A DNA stretch of 64,000 nucleotides from Acorus gramineus (taxonomy: Eukaryota; Streptophyta; Magnoliopsida; Acorales; Acoraceae), in contig JAUJYN010000021.1 of the NCBI GenBank assembly GCA_030737835.1, positions 1,721,048 through 1,785,047 of the forward strand, in the 5' to 3' direction. Shown here piece after piece: positions 1 to 12,878 of this stretch (positions are counted from its first letter, which is position 1; each line of letters begins with the position of its first letter). The position numbers and the translations under genes were made by a program. Under the pieces are notes generated by a model. The model made no database searches and had not been told where the DNA came from. It was given only the letters and a program-made list of their open reading frames with translations.

Positions 1-1543
1 GTTGACAACGTTTGATGGTGGGGCCACTTCAGACGTCACACCAGGCTAAGATGAGGAATTCCCAAGCATAGGCTAGGTGACAAGGTCAAGCGCAGTCTGT
101 GGATTTTTCTTGGCAGGCATGATCATGAGCTTGGCTTTCATGTGCAAAGTCCCACAAACGACGTCAAGTTGGAGGGACAAAAATGACAAACCAGGTCCAG
201 GTTATAAGATCCATCCGCTTTGCTATCCTCCGACTGATTCCGCTAGTTTGTCGACAATCCAATACCTCGAGCATCACAAAAATAGGATGGGGTGATATGT
301 AGAAGACCCTCTGACTCTCAAGTCAGTCAATGAAATTTTAAGGTTGTGTTATAGAAAAAGATTTCTCACATGCCTCAATAGGGAGAGTTGGTTCCCTATT
401 CATAGAGCTGATATGGATGCCCTAAAATCGATGGTGAATCTATCCCCAATCGGATGGATAGGGAGAGGTCCTCAATCTAGAAGGGAATTGGTATATATTC
501 ATAGAATTTGGAGAGTATGTAATTGATAAACCTCAATCAAGTATAATATGAGATCTGGTCCCAAATTATGACTTGAAATATGCTGGTTGTCAGATATGAA
601 TGAGCTATAGGGCCTGATTCACGGGTCATGGACCATTCGGGTCATGAACCTCTGATAATCGGGTCATGGGCCACGAGCACATGGAACATTGTCATTGGGC
701 TCATAAATAGGTCCTAGACGCAATGGTGGAGTCACCTTGGGACCAGGGGGCATGTGACCTCCCTGATTTTTTTTCTTTTCCTGAAATATTTTTATTATGG
801 GGCCCATATCCATGAGATGATAAACCCCACCACTCAATAGGAGCAACAACAGCCCGCCTATGGCCCACTAGTCAAAAAAGAAAATAAAAAACGTTAAACC
901 ACCATGACGTGTGTGGCGGTGTTTTCCTTGGTGAGTCACCCCTTTTAATTTACCCTCCCCCTCTTCTCAACAAAAAAAGGACTCTTCAATATCCATATCG
1001 TACATAGTGACAGAGGCACAGTCCACACGACCGCACGGACCCCATTCCTGGGCGTCCCCATCCAGGGCATCTGAAAAAAATAAATTTTAAATTTATCGTT
1101 TTTTTGTATCTCAACTGTTCCATTAGCCATCCCAAGGAAATTCCATTCTCCTCCATCAACACTTCAAAGGTATAGAATTTAACCCTTTTACATTAGTGTC
1201 ACTTTTACTAATTTATTTTAAGTGTATAATATCTGTGTAAATATCTAAAATAATCAAATATAATATATGTTACTTCTAGAGATTCCTTACCTTAAGCTTT
1301 GGATTTGAAGAAGGAAAAAGCAGTAAGATTATGTTTGGGGGCAATCGGTAAACTATTTATCAATTTAAATTTGAATGAAATATATTATATAGTTTCTTAT
1401 TCTTAATGATGTAATCTATATATCATAATTTGAGAGATTATTTTTTTATGGATTCTAAGAAAAAATGTTTAAAAAAGTAACAATTTGTTTTATAATTATT
1501 TACATGATCATTCAAATTCATTATTTTTCATTTTTCTACAGTT
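1..1543. other. Unassigned AT-rich DNA
   Basis: I see no convincing gene here. The open frames are short, overlap on both strands and resemble no protein family I recognise. Positions 340-530 resemble decayed retroelement sequence (a phrase about a GGTTCCCTATTC motif recurs in inverted, diverged form near 29,310), but this is too weak to name an element. Confidence 0.4.
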
Positions 1544-3852
1544 ATGGATGAGTATCTTAAGAGAAAATCTATTCTATCATCTTCATCCACTGAAAAATAT
1601 TGATCTCTCTACTTCAACCTAGTCCAAAACATCATGTGACGGAGATAACTTGCAAGATCTTCCATCGGATCCTAGTTTGCGTACTCGAATATCAAGTTCC
1701 CATCCTAATTATCAAGATTCAATTCGAATAAAAAATAGGCAAAGGGGTCCTTTTCAACCACGTAACCATCTCTTTCCTAAAAGGAAATTTGAAGAAAAGG
1801 AATGTTGATTTAATCTTGCTTGGTTTAATGAGTATGGTGGTTGGTTAGAATACAACATTGTAAAAGATGCTGCATTTTGTCTATATTGCTATCTTTTTAG
1901 AGCTGATATTGGAGATCAAGCAGGTGGTGATGCTTTTGTTATGCAAGGATTTTCAAATTGGAAGGAAAAATAATTCCAAGCACATATTGGAGGGCCAAAT
2001 AGTTCTCACAATCAAGCATCTTCGAAGTGTTGAGATTTGTTGAATCAAAGCAACATCTTTCATCATTGTTTCTCAAGCAATCTGATTAGGATCAAACTGA
2101 ATATAAAATTCAATTAAATGCATCCATTGATTGTATACGTCTTCTTTTACGGCAAGGACTAGCTTTCCGTGATGACGATGAATCATAGTATTCAAGAAAA
2201 CACGGTAATTTTCTGAAACTTCTTCAATTCCTTTTAGATCATAATGGAGATGTCAAAGGTGTTGTGCTGAAAATTGCTCTATAGGATGTTAAGTAGACTT
2301 AACCTGATATTCAGAATGATATTTTTAGAGCATGTATTGTTGGAACTATAAGTGCTATTATTAATGATATTGATAATGCATTATCTTCGATTATGATTAA
2401 TAAATCTCGTGATGTTTCTATCGAGGAACAAATGGTTGTTGCTTTACGCTATGTGGACAAAAAAGGATGTGTAATGAAATGTTTTTTAGGGGGGGTACAT
2501 GTGAAAGAAACCACTGCCATATCACTAGAAATGGTGATGGAAGCAATGTTTTCAAAATATAAATTGAGTATGAAAAGTTTGTGTAGTCAGGGTTAAAAAG
2601 GCGAAAGCAAATGCAAGGTAAATTTAAAGGCCTAAAGTCACGCATTTTATGTTCACTGTTTCGCTCATCAACTTTAGTTATCTCTTGTTGTTGTTGCAAA
2701 AGATCATTCTCATTCCTTTACGTTTCAATATTACATCTAATGTGGTGAATACTATTGGTGCCTCATGCAAATGCAAGGATTTCTTTGAAAAAAAAAAGTT
2801 GCCAAGGTTATTGAAAAGCTCAATAATGGTGAACTCTCAACTGTGCATGGCTTAGATAAAAAAACCAACCTTAAAATATATGGTGACACACGATGGGGCT
2901 CGCATTATGGTACACTTTTTAACTTGATCATTACGTTATCTTTTGTGATTGATGTTTTAATTTGGAGATTGTAGAGGAAGATGCTTCTAATGGGGAACAA
3001 AAAGGTGATGCATGTGCTCTATTGAAACTAATATAATCATTTGAATTTGCATTCAATCTTCATGTCATGAAGAATATATTGGAGGTTACAAATGAACAAT
3101 CAAAGACCTTCCAATGAAAGGAGCAAGATATTGTGAATGCCATAAACCTAGTTCAAATCTCTAAGATAACATTGCAACAAATGAGAGATGATGGACGGGA
3201 ATCATTGAAGAAGTTTCATTACTTTGTAGGAAGCATGATATCAATGTTCCTAACATAGATAATAAATGTGCCTGAAGGGAGATCAAGAAGAACGATCGAA
3301 GTGATCACAAATTTACATCATCACTGCATTGGATTGTTTATACAATGATCGATATACAACTTCAAGAGCTTAACAGTGTCATTTTACAGTAGTGAATACA
3401 GAATTACATCTTTGTATGTTATGTCTCTCTGCAAAGGATTCTTTCACAAATTTTAACAAGCTAAAATTGGTTCGCATAGCTCTGTTTTATCCACTTAAAT
3501 TTTCTAAAGCAGATCTCATATTTCTTAATAAGAAGCTTGAGACTTATATTATTGACATGTGCTTCAATAATGAGTTTCGGAAGTGAATGAGATTGGTGAT
3601 CTTGCTAAAACGATGATTGAGATGAAAATGGATATTTTATATCCACATATATATTTGCTTATAAAATTTAAATTGACTTACATGTAGCCACGACCACTAT
3701 TAAAAGAGCATTTTTTGCAATGCATACTATGAAGACTAAGTTACACAATCGAATGAGAGACGAGTGGATGGATGATTGATTGCTTGATTGCATATATTGA
3801 TAATGATAAAATCATTCAATATTTTCAGAATATGAAATCTTCTCAAGATTAA
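1544..3852 (+). pseudogene. hAT-superfamily transposase, TTF-type zinc-finger (ZMYM1-like) class, decayed
   Basis: This is a dead DNA-transposon gene. The ATG at 1544 opens a product beginning MDEYLKRK, like the usual N-terminus of plant TTF-type zinc-finger/hAT proteins. Family signatures then follow in order but in shifting frames: a WFNEYGGWLEY...AAFCLYCYLF TTF finger (about 1825-1900), HIGGPNSSHNQ (about 1985), RYVDKKGCVM (about 2450), a CFAHQL-like segment (about 2655), GDTRWGSHYGT (about 2885), and the C-terminal hAT dimerisation segment with MKMDILYPHIYLL, RAFF-like and NRM..EW-like pieces (3620-3850). Stop codons and frameshifts occur throughout. The 2.3-kb length suits a family protein of about 750 residues, so little has been deleted. 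I could not place terminal inverted repeats, so the element ends are undefined. Recognition rests on family motifs known to me; loss of function is seen directly. Confidence 0.85.
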
Positions 3853-4578
3853 ATTTAAAGGTATGTATTGCTTATTAGATTTATGTTTTCACAATTTTTT
3901 TTTTTAATAATTGATATGAAATTTAACATATTGTTTTAAAATATGATAATTATCTTTAAGAATTATTCAGTGATATGTTTTATATGATTGTTTTTATTTT
4001 ATTTTATACATATTCATTTTTTAATATATGATATTGAAATAAAAAAATATATAATTATATAATTTTAAAAAATATTTATATAAGTCACATGCTCCCTCCT
4101 AGCTCCACACCACCTACATATATGATTTATTAATGTAAACATACCATTTAACATGACACATGCCAAATATTTACCATACTGATAAACTTTGTCCCATGCT
4201 TTTCAGAGCCATGCATAATTAGCCTGGTTAAGTCTCCAAATTGGCATGCAGTATAATGTGATGATGACATGCACTGTGAGTGATAAACGTGGTCTTCAAT
4301 GGAATCTTATTCAAACTTTGCATGTTTTTAAATTCTACGATAGCGATACAACTCTAGATCTTCTGCGTCACCAGATCCATCTTTGTCGTCCATGATTGAT
4401 TATGTATGCGTAAAGAAAATGATGTCTAAGAAGTACAGTAAATTTGTAATTTTTTTCGGTTTTATTTTAAAAAATATATATATACTCATCTAGTGAAATA
4501 TATACTATTTTTAAAATAAAATATATGTTAAGATATACTAATTTATTTTTTTTAAAAAAAATAAAAAAATTTACATAT
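3853..4578. other. AT-rich spacer
   Basis: No gene or named repeat is visible. The stretch is strongly A+T rich with homopolymer runs. It separates the hAT pseudogene from the tandem duplication that starts near 4579. Confidence 0.4.
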
Positions 4579-4909
4579 TACGATAATACAGTGTATATAT
4601 AAACAGTTGAGGGACAGCCTGTAAAGTATGGACAATGATGTAAAAGAGAACCAGTATTCAACACACTTGTATTAATATTATTAAAATATATAGATAATTC
4701 TTCTAAACTTTGCCAAACATTTGTGCCACGTATGTGCTGATTCCAAGAAAAAATAAGGAGAGGACTGTCAAAGGTGGAAGTTTATGGACTTAAAACATTG
4801 GGCTGTTGAGTGTTGAAACAGAGTAACCAACCAAACATGTTAGAAGATTTGGGAATTCTAATGCGCTTTGTTAGAAATGTTATTTTTAGGGTTTGGTCAG
4901 TATTTGTTA

Positions 4910-5440
4910 GACCATCTTCAGTCTTTACTCAAATTTATATTTAAATTTCACTTAAAATTTGAGTAAAAGTTTGATTTGATATGATGTATCTCCAACCATC
5001 ACTTTGTGTTTTACTCAAATATTTTAAAATTTTTACATCTTTTTCTAATTATTTCCTATAAACATTTTCAAAGTCATTTTCTCAAACATTTTTACTACTT
5101 AATTTTTTTTTCCTTTGAAATATTTAAATTTAAAATTTATTATCATCCAATTTTTTTTAAAAAAGGTAAAAGTAATATTTTTTTTATTGGAGTAAAAATA
5201 AGAAGTTAAAAAACAAAGATGAAGACTTAAGAAAGAAGATTATTATTTATTTTTTTTAGAGAGATGGAGAAAATTTTGGGGGGTGGGAAAACATCTAATA
5301 TAATTAAACTAAAGGTGGAGTTGAAGGGAAAAAAATGTTACATTGGAAGAAAATATGGAGATAAAAGAAAAAAAGAGATGTTGAAATTTGGGTAAAATTT
5401 TGAGTCTCCCTTGATTTTGATAAAGATTTGAGTAAAAGCT
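4910..5440 (-). mobile_element. Truncated MITE copy, inverted relative to its neighbour
   Basis: This segment is a diverged reverse complement of about 5540-6079. Its outer end, GACCATCTTCAG, follows a TTA at 4907-4909. It stops at GAGTAAAAGCT, where the intact neighbouring MITE begins after another TTA. The distal part seen in the intact copy (about 100-160 bp including its end) is missing. It is therefore a broken partner in an inverted pair, and together the two copies can form a long foldback. Confidence 0.7.
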
Positions 5441-5443
5441 TTA

Positions 5444-6079
5444 GAGCATCTCCAATCCTATACCTAAAAATTTACTCAAATTTTTAATTTGCGTAAAAGT
5501 CACAAAAAACCCTCTCTTACCATTTACCCATACTCATACCAAATAAAGCTTTTACTCATATATTTATCCAAATCAAGGGAGACTCAAATTTTTACCCAAA
5601 TTTTTAACATCTCTTTTTTATCCCTTATCTCCACATTTTCTTCCAATTTGACATTTTTTTCCCTCCAACTCCACTTTTAGTTGAATTATATTAGATGACT
5701 TCTCACCCCTCAAATTTTTCACCATCTCTTGAAATCCAAAAAAAAAAAAAAAATTCTTTTTTTTTAAGTCTTCATCTTTGTTTTTTAACTTCCTATTTTC
5801 ACTCCAATAAAAAATTTATTATTTTTATTTTTAAAAAATTAGATGATAATAATTTTTAAATTAAATATCTTAAAAGGGAAAAAAAATTGAATAGTAAAAA
5901 TGTTTAGGGAAAAGACTTTGAAAATGTTTATATGAAATAATTAGAAGAACATGCAAATTTTTAAAAAGATTTGAGTGAAGCACAAAGTAATGGTTGGAGA
6001 CACATCATATCAAATCAAATTTTTACTCAAATTTTAAGTAAAATTTAGGTTTATGTTTGACTAAGGGCTGGAGATGGCT
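5444..6079. mobile_element. Tourist/Harbinger-like MITE, full length
   Basis: A 636-bp non-coding element with terminal inverted repeats: left GAGCATCTCCAATC, right end read inward AGCCATCTCCAGCC. It is bounded by TTA trinucleotides (5441-5443 and 6080-6082), the target duplication typical of PIF/Harbinger MITEs. The paralogous site in unit B (TTA at 7891-7893) lacks the 1.17 kb of MITE sequence, which acts as an empty site. There is no coding capacity. Confidence 0.75.
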
Positions 6080-6598
6080 TTAGATATAGGTCGTCTAAAC
6101 CCAAATTTGGTAGGCACACATGAGAGAGATTGATTCTTATAATATGATTTTCTTGTTGTAATAAATTCGTCATGAAGAAGTATAAGGTCTCTCTCTCACT
6201 CTTTTTTTTTTTCTCAGAACAGGTGGGAATGAAAAGAAAGGTCAAGAGTCTAGATCAAGTTAGGGCTAGCTCCAGTCAGTCCATTAGTATCAAACTGCAC
6301 AACTCTATGAATCGAATTATACATCCTATGAATCGAACTGTATAATCAATTATTGGTACAGGTCTCATTGTCCTATCAGATACTGGTAGTATTGATCAAA
6401 CTCAGGCCTAAGTGGATCCAATAGAAGAGTGGGACTTGTACCCAACAATTGGTTGTGCAATTTGATTTATATGCTGTATAGTTCGATTCATAGGACTATG
6501 TAGTTCGATATTGATGGGGCTGACCAGAGACAGCCCTGACTAAATTCGAAGTCAAAGGTCAATCATTTTGAAGGCTCTACAAGCATTTTTTTTTTTTT

Positions 6599-7357
6599 GG
6601 GAAAATATTGATACAACTCTCTAAAATGTTTTAGTCCCTATAAAATTAAAAAATCATCACAGGTTCCTATATTATTGGAAAAATATCATTTCAGTCCCTA
6701 TTGTCACACCGAACTAAAGAAATATATGGTAAACCTTAACTATACATTGAAAATTACCAGAATGCTCGCACCCCTTATTTTGAAAAATTGATATAGCTTC
6801 CTAGAAGCTTATGAAAATCAGAAAAAGGTCTCTATAAAATAAAAAAATTCCCTCAAGTCCCTATCTTATTAAACAATATTTATTTTAGTCTCTATCATAA
6901 TCGAAATTAGCAGATCTATGGTTGAATCTAATCCTACATGATAAATTACTATAATACAATTTTAAAATTTACTTGATAAATTTATGTAATTTATTAGTCA
7001 GATTTGTTGTTGACTTTAAAGGTATTTACTGATTTTATAGTAGCCTTTTTCGATTTTCGTAAATTTTCATATAGTTATATCGATTTTTTCCTTTTTTTTT
7101 TTTAACTCTCCGTGAGTATAGAATAGCACAAGAATTTTCAAGAAAAGAAGGATATTTTTTATATTGAAAGGTCTAAATCGGATTCTTCATATTTTATAAG
7201 AACATATTTGAATGTGTTTATTGGAACAATTTAACTAATTAAGATACTAAATCCTTTAACCATATATATTTTATTGGGGATCTGTAAGGATTTTTCAATT
7301 TTACAAGAACTAAAACTGATCTAGCTAACTTTTCAAGGAGTTATAACAATTTTTCTC
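6599..7357. mobile_element. Degenerate foldback element (Mutator-like?)
   Basis: The ends are imperfect inverted repeats: GGGAAAATATTGATAC on the left, and GAGAAAAATTGTTATAAC reading inward from the right. Similar paired segments about AGTCCCTATAAAATT-type sequence continue inward. It lies in a T-rich tract at the place where unit B carries a different foldback (9636-10104). It is non-coding. The boundaries are approximate because the arms have diverged. Confidence 0.5.
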
Positions 7358-8235
7358 TTTTTTTTTCTTCCATAATTGTTATTTATTTTAAGGTTTATAT
7401 AAAGTCAATGGCGTCTTTTGAATAAAATAAAATTTATTGAAATTCAATGGATGTGAAATTGGGAGACCTTCAAGACAACATTGGTTAGAGACCTCCAACT
7501 GCACACAAAAATAGACTACACACAACTATGTCCACCGCTTACCAAATGTCATTCTTGCTTTTCGAAAAGTAAGACAAGGAAACTATGTTACGATAACGCA
7601 ATGTATTATAAGCAGTTGGGGGCAGCTTTTGAAGTGTAGACAGAGATGTAAAAACGGCGATGAGTGTTTCAACGCACTTGTGGGTAATATTATTAAAATA
7701 AATAGTTTTTCTAAACTTTACCAAACATTTCTGCTACGTGTGATGATTTACATGAAAAAATGAGGAAAGGAAACTGTCAAAGGTGGAAATTTAAGGGCCA
7801 AAAATATTGGGCTGTTGCGTGTTGAAACAGGTAATGCCAATGCGCTTCGTTAGGAATGTTATTTTAAAAGTTTGGTCAGTATTTAATTTGTTAGATATAG
7901 GTGGTCTAAACCCAAATTTGATAGGCACATATGGGAGAGACTAATTCTTATAATATAATAATAATAAATACTCTTGTTGTAATAAATTCGTCATCATGAA
8001 GTAAGATGTCTCTCTACTCTACTTATTTTTTATTTTTTTTAATATGACTTTATGAAATCAACAAGTGAGGATGAAAAGAAAGATCGAGGGTCTAGATCTA
8101 TTCAGGATTAGCTCCGGTCAGTCCGTCAAACTATACAACTATATCATTCGAACTACACAACGCATGAATCGAATTGTACAGTCAATTATTTGATAAAACT
8201 TTCACTCTTCTATTGGATACTGATAGTATTGATCA

Positions 8236-9401
8236 GGCTTTGTGCCACCTGTTAAGTGATGGGGTTCAATTGACCACATCAAAAAAAAAAAATTTCAGAA
8301 AAAACAAAACAATCCTCCTTTAATTAATACTACCATATGTCCATATCAAATTAGGTGTGGGACCCATTAAAAATCATAACATTTTAGCTCGGCTCATATT
8401 TTATATATTAAAAACTTTACACCCACATAGTAGGGCCCTAAAACAATAAAACAAAACCCTAAAGCACTACCCTATTAAAAAAAAAACCGTGGAACAGCTA
8501 GACACGGACCCCAAGTAGACTCGTCAATCACCTTTGCACAGACAAACGTGTAGATGATGGACGAACAGATGGATGCGTCGATCGTCGCTGGTCATGTTGC
8601 TGATTTCCTCTTCCTACTCTACTTCAGGTATCTAATAGTGGATTTGGTTTTGATTTTTTTTTTCCTTCACCATTTTTGTATATTAATCTGAATCTCTTCA
8701 ATCACTATATAATCGTATATTATTAATGAACAAAACCCCTCAATATTACTCCCCTCTTTCCTTAACCTATATGTGTATCAAAAGCCCCTTCACCCAGTGG
8801 CGGGTGGGGGCTTAAAATAAATATTCAAAATACAATTAACTATATAAATATGCATTTTTATTAATAATATAAATTCAAACCCAATAATAAATCTATTAGT
8901 CTTCAATATAAAAGTATACAAATTAAAAAAAAAAAAAGATAAAAAGAATATACCCAACAGATGAGGGCACAATGGGAAAACAAAATATGAGAATGGTTGA
9001 TATATATTTTGAAAGAGACGACTAGTGTTTTTATTTTAAAACAGAAAATTTGATTCTTTTATCACCTCTTTCAATAAATTTTAATGGTTGATATTTCTTT
9101 TTCTTTTAAATATTTATTTAGGGAAGAGAAAATCGAATATTGGTCATCTAGAGATTGTTTTGGAAAGGTGAGTTGGATTTTCAGTTGATTAGTTGTTCAA
9201 TTTTTTTTTATGTATTTATGTTTATAAACTTTTATTTTACAGATTATGTCGTTTTTTCAATGGATAAAATTTTAAAACGAATATCAATTAGAGAGCAAGA
9301 TTTTTCTTCTATCGAAGAAAATTGCGGTGCCAAAAAATGTTTCATGTTAATTTTTCTTTTTAATAACTCCTTGTATGAAAATTCATGGAACCACCACTGA
9401 C
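8236..9401. mobile_element. Insertion with 8-bp flanking repeat, hAT-like
   Basis: Unit A has a single ATTGATCA at 6391-6398. Unit B has two copies (8228-8235 and 9402-9409) around 1166 bp of extra DNA, as expected for an 8-bp target duplication (the hAT superfamily makes 8-bp duplications). Inside, CAGTGGCGGGT at 8795 and, inverted, CCACCACTG ending at 9399 look like hAT ends. The outermost left sequence (GGCTTTGTGCCACC) does not pair well with the right end, so it may be composite. No transposase motif is visible. Confidence 0.5.
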
Positions 9402-9635
9402 ATTGATCAAACCCAAGCCCCGCCTGACCCACTAGAAGAGAGACATATTCTGAATAATTAGCTACGCAATTCGATACATATGAATATGCAGTTCGATACT
9501 GATAGAAATGACTGAAACCAGTCCTGACCGGATAGGACTAAAAATTCAATTAACTTTGAAGGCCCTACAAACATTAATCCCCCCCATCCCCCCAGGGGGA
9601 ATTGTCACTTTCCATTTTCTTTTTCTTTTTTTTAA

Positions 9636-10104
9636 GGGAAAAATCCATATAACCCCTTGTAATCTTCCTGATATTCATATAACCCCCCTGTAAACATACC
9701 ATACATGCAAATAACTCCCCGCAGTTAAAAATTCTTTAACAGAGTTGATATATTCCAAATATATTTTATTATCTAAACCATGGTTAACAAATATGTATTC
9801 TTTTAATCCTCTAAAAGCAGCTAATATTTAAAAAAAAAACCCTTAAAAGAGTGTAAAATTAGAAATGTGAGGGTTTTTTTTTTAAGTATTGACTATTTTT
9901 TGGAGGTTAAAAGAATACATATTTGTTAATCATAGTTTTGATAATAAAATATGTTCGGAATATTCTAACTCTGTTAAAGAATTTTTAATCGCAGGAGGTT
10001 ATTTGCATTTATGGTATGTCTACAGGGGGTTATATGGATATATTGAGATTACAGGGGTTATATGGATATCATAAAGATTGTAGGGGGTTATATGGATTTT
10101 TTCC
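9636..10104. mobile_element. Foldback element, Mutator-like TIRs
   Basis: A 469-bp hairpin element. The left arm (9636-9825) and right arm (about 9897-10104) are inverted copies. Both start inward as GGGAAAAATCCATATAACC or close to it, and both carry the stretch around TAAAAATTCTTTAACAGAG. The flanks share TTTTTTAA (9628-9635 and 10105-10112), compatible with a slightly decayed Mutator-type 8-9 bp duplication. The repeated phrase ATATAACCCC makes the ends tandemly redundant. Non-coding. Confidence 0.65.
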
Positions 10105-10320
10105 TTTTTTAAAATGTTTATACAAAGTCAATGGTGTCTTTTGAATAAAATAAAACTTATTGGAATTCAGCGGATGTGAAATCGTGACACCTTCAAGACA
10201 ATATTGGTTAGAGACCTCCAATTGCACACAAAAATAGACTACACACAACAATACACTAATATGTCCACTGCGTACAAAATGTCATTCCTGCTTTCCGAAA
10301 AGAGTCAGACCGGAAGCTAC

Positions 10321-12172
10321 TGTTGGAAAATTCTGCTTTTTTTTTTATTATTTATTATTATTATTGGTAAGAAGAGACTCATTCATTCCAAAGAAGAACA
10401 AAATAGTTACAAACATTTATTTATTAATTTAGTTATTTACTTATTTTGGTAAAAAGTTTAAAATTAATTTTAAAATAATATACTATTACAATTATTTTGA
10501 AGGTTTCGACGATACATTTTTAAGATTTTTTTTTTATTAAAAATGTATTGGTGGATCTAAAAATACATAACATTGAAGTAATTAGTGTATAAAATAAAAA
10601 AAAGACATAAAATGAATTTTAAATGTTTTTAAATGAGATTTTGGAGGTGTCCACCTCCATACCTTCAAATTTGGAGACGTGTAGACGTGTAGGGCCAATG
10701 GAGATGCTCTCATACATGTATATGCATTTGAAGTTTTAAGTTGTCTCATTTGTTTCCGTTGATTTTTTTTATTAGTGTGGGTGGTAGTTGGTTATGATTC
10801 TTGACTTTATGTGATAATTTGATATGAAGTATCCGATTACAATTATTTAAAATCAAAACTGATTGTTTAATAACACCTGGTATCATATGATTTGTTGCTA
10901 TGAAAATCTTCCTGAAGCAGGCCACACAAAGGTCAAATATTTTTCAGTTTAAAAACAAATGAAAAAAAAAATCCATGTAAACGCACGCTATAGGCTCCTT
11001 TAATGCTCTATATTTTATATTCAAGTGGTGAGAGCTGGACCTGAGATTTTATGAATCCAAACTGCTAAGATTTGTATCCCTAGTTTTATTCTATTAAATA
11101 ATCATTTTCATAATCACAGTTTTACTCCAATGTTTTAGAAATTAAATTTATTATAAAGATTAAATCTTTAGAAAATCTATCTGGGACGGTGGATCCCTAT
11201 ATATTAAATAAATTAATATGGTGCAAGTCTTCTAGAACTTGTTGTCAAAAATGATCTTTTTATTGTTACATCCCTCTCTTAAATTCACTCATTTTGTACT
11301 ATTGTCGGTTTTGAATAGAAATCAATATTTTTACAGTACAAAAAAAAAAAAAAAAACTTAATAACTTTTAAAAACTGACATATTGTCTAGTTCATGTAAC
11401 CCCCTCCAGATTCACGGTAAGCATTTTTTTAAAAGAAATGATAAACATGCATCCTTGTACTAAAAGAATTATGTTCAAAATACAAACATTAACAAAACAA
11501 AATATACAAAAAGAGAAGCTTTTAATAGAAGAGACATCTATAAAGAAGGGACTCCGCTGTACAAACAAACCGATCACATGTGCACATGACTTGAGAGAAG
11601 TTAATTTCTAGAAGCAACACCTCAACTCATAGAAGTAAAAGTGCAAGAAATGTTATGTGGTGCCTTTGAATCAGACTTGTATTTGGGTTTTTTTTCTACA
11701 TTCTTACACATGTTATAATGCCCTGAAAACCCAACCAATAGATTGGATAATTTCCGTGACACCAAGTCCTTCAACCAATTTTTTTTTAAATCATTAGAGT
11801 ATAAATACCATAATCCCCAACACCAATAATCAGATTGTAAAAGAATAATAATTTGAATACAACTGTTCTATGAAAGCAATTAGAATGCTACATATCTAAA
11901 TGATAAAACTAATTGCAACTCTATCGCAACAGCCAACAATTCAAACCGAATCTCACTCTAGCTCGATGCTTTGAACTCAAGATAATCTGAAAATGGTAAA
12001 CAAAGAAATGAGATATAAAGCCTAATGAGTGGAGTCTCTCCAATGAATGCAAGTATATAAGACATGGATAATACAATGAATGTTACCGTCATCTTCTGAA
12101 ATATGCCCAGATATGTCAAACTCGTATAAAAAAATAATAACTAATCTTGATGTCCAATTTAAAATCATGTAT
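10321..12172. other. Unassigned AT-rich DNA
   Basis: No gene or complete repeat was identified. A MITE-like end, TGGAGATGCTCTC, occurs near 10,700, but no matching left end was found. Homopolymer runs of A or T are common. Short open frames on both strands show no family signature. Confidence 0.35.
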
Positions 12173-12453
12173 GAGGGTGCGTTTGAAAGCACAGTTTAAA
12201 AATTAACTTTTAGCTTTATATAAAGTTTTTTACGATGTAATCATGAGTGCTGCTTTTTAATTAATCAAGGAATCACGTTTGTTGTTGATAACAAAAGCTG
12301 CTTTTGGAATAAACACAGTTTTCAAGACATCTTTTTTGTTGTAATGATAAGGACAATTTTTCAATTAAGTGGACTTGTTTAGTAACTTGTTTGAGGCTTT
12401 TAATTTTTAAAGAAGCTAAAAACAACTCAAAATGGGTTGCCAAACGGAGCCTG
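12173..12453. mobile_element. Possible short hAT-type MITE
   Basis: The ends are imperfect inverted repeats: GAGGGTGCGTTTGAAAGC on the left, and CAGGCTCCGTTTGGCAAC reading inward from the right. The CAGG..CCGTTTGG style is common at ends of small plant hAT MITEs. About 281 bp, A+T rich, with AAGCT-type inverted segments inside. No clear 8-bp target duplication was seen, so this is tentative. Confidence 0.4.
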
Positions 12454-12700
12454 ATTTTGTCAAATCTCGTGCAAATGCACACAAACTAGATGTTCAGTAC
12501 AAAATCAATGCCCTCATATTACCAAGCATACACTCTCTTCTGCCTACAATCCACTTAGAGGGGAAACGTTGCCTGCGCCAAGGTGTCTAATGCTGACCCG
12601 TGATATACGTCAAGATGGTCCACATACCACCAATGCCATCCATGATATGCATCAAGACGGTCCTGTACTACGGTTGTTTGAATTTGTTGCATCCTCTTAA

Positions 12701-12878
12701 AAGACATTGGTGTCACGACCAAACACCTAAACAGCGCAGCTCACTGCGCCTATGAGCCCGCAAACTTGCTCATCTTTTGTATCTTTAGAAAGACATTGGT
12801 GTCACGCCCAAACACATAAACAGCCCAGCTCACTGTGCCTATGAGCCCGCTAACTCGCTCCTCTTCTGTGTGTAGAAA
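12701..12878. repeat. 89-bp tandem duplication
   Basis: Two adjacent copies (12701-12789 and 12790-12878) start with AAGACATTGGTGTCACG and run through CCTATGAGCCCGC, with a few substitutions. The phrase TGTCACGCCCAAACAC resembles the reverse-complemented terminus of a gypsy LTR, so this may be the edge of an old minus-strand LTR. Confidence 0.7.

Larger units (their letters stand above)
4579..7589. repeat. Tandem segmental duplication, unit A
   Basis: Most of this block recurs in order at 7590-10320. Shared landmarks are CGATAA at the start (4579/7590), TTGGGCTGTTG (about 4797/7808), the CAGTATTT site (4899/7878), CCCAAATTTG (6101/7911), a GATACTG...ATTGATCA segment (6380/8217) and GTCAATGG.GTCTTTTG (7407/10130). 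Removing the insertions in each copy leaves about 1.05 kb in both, so the ancestral unit was about 1.05 kb. The copies differ by many substitutions, so the duplication is old. No gene is recognised in the unit. Confidence 0.75.
7590..10320. repeat. Tandem segmental duplication, unit B
   Basis: Second copy of the unit at 4579-7589. It lacks the MITE pair (intact TTA at 7891-7893) but carries its own insertions: 8236-9401, flanked by an 8-bp repeat, and the foldback 9636-10104. Its tail (10125-10320) matches the tail of unit A (7395-7590), which supports a head-to-tail tandem arrangement. Confidence 0.75.
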
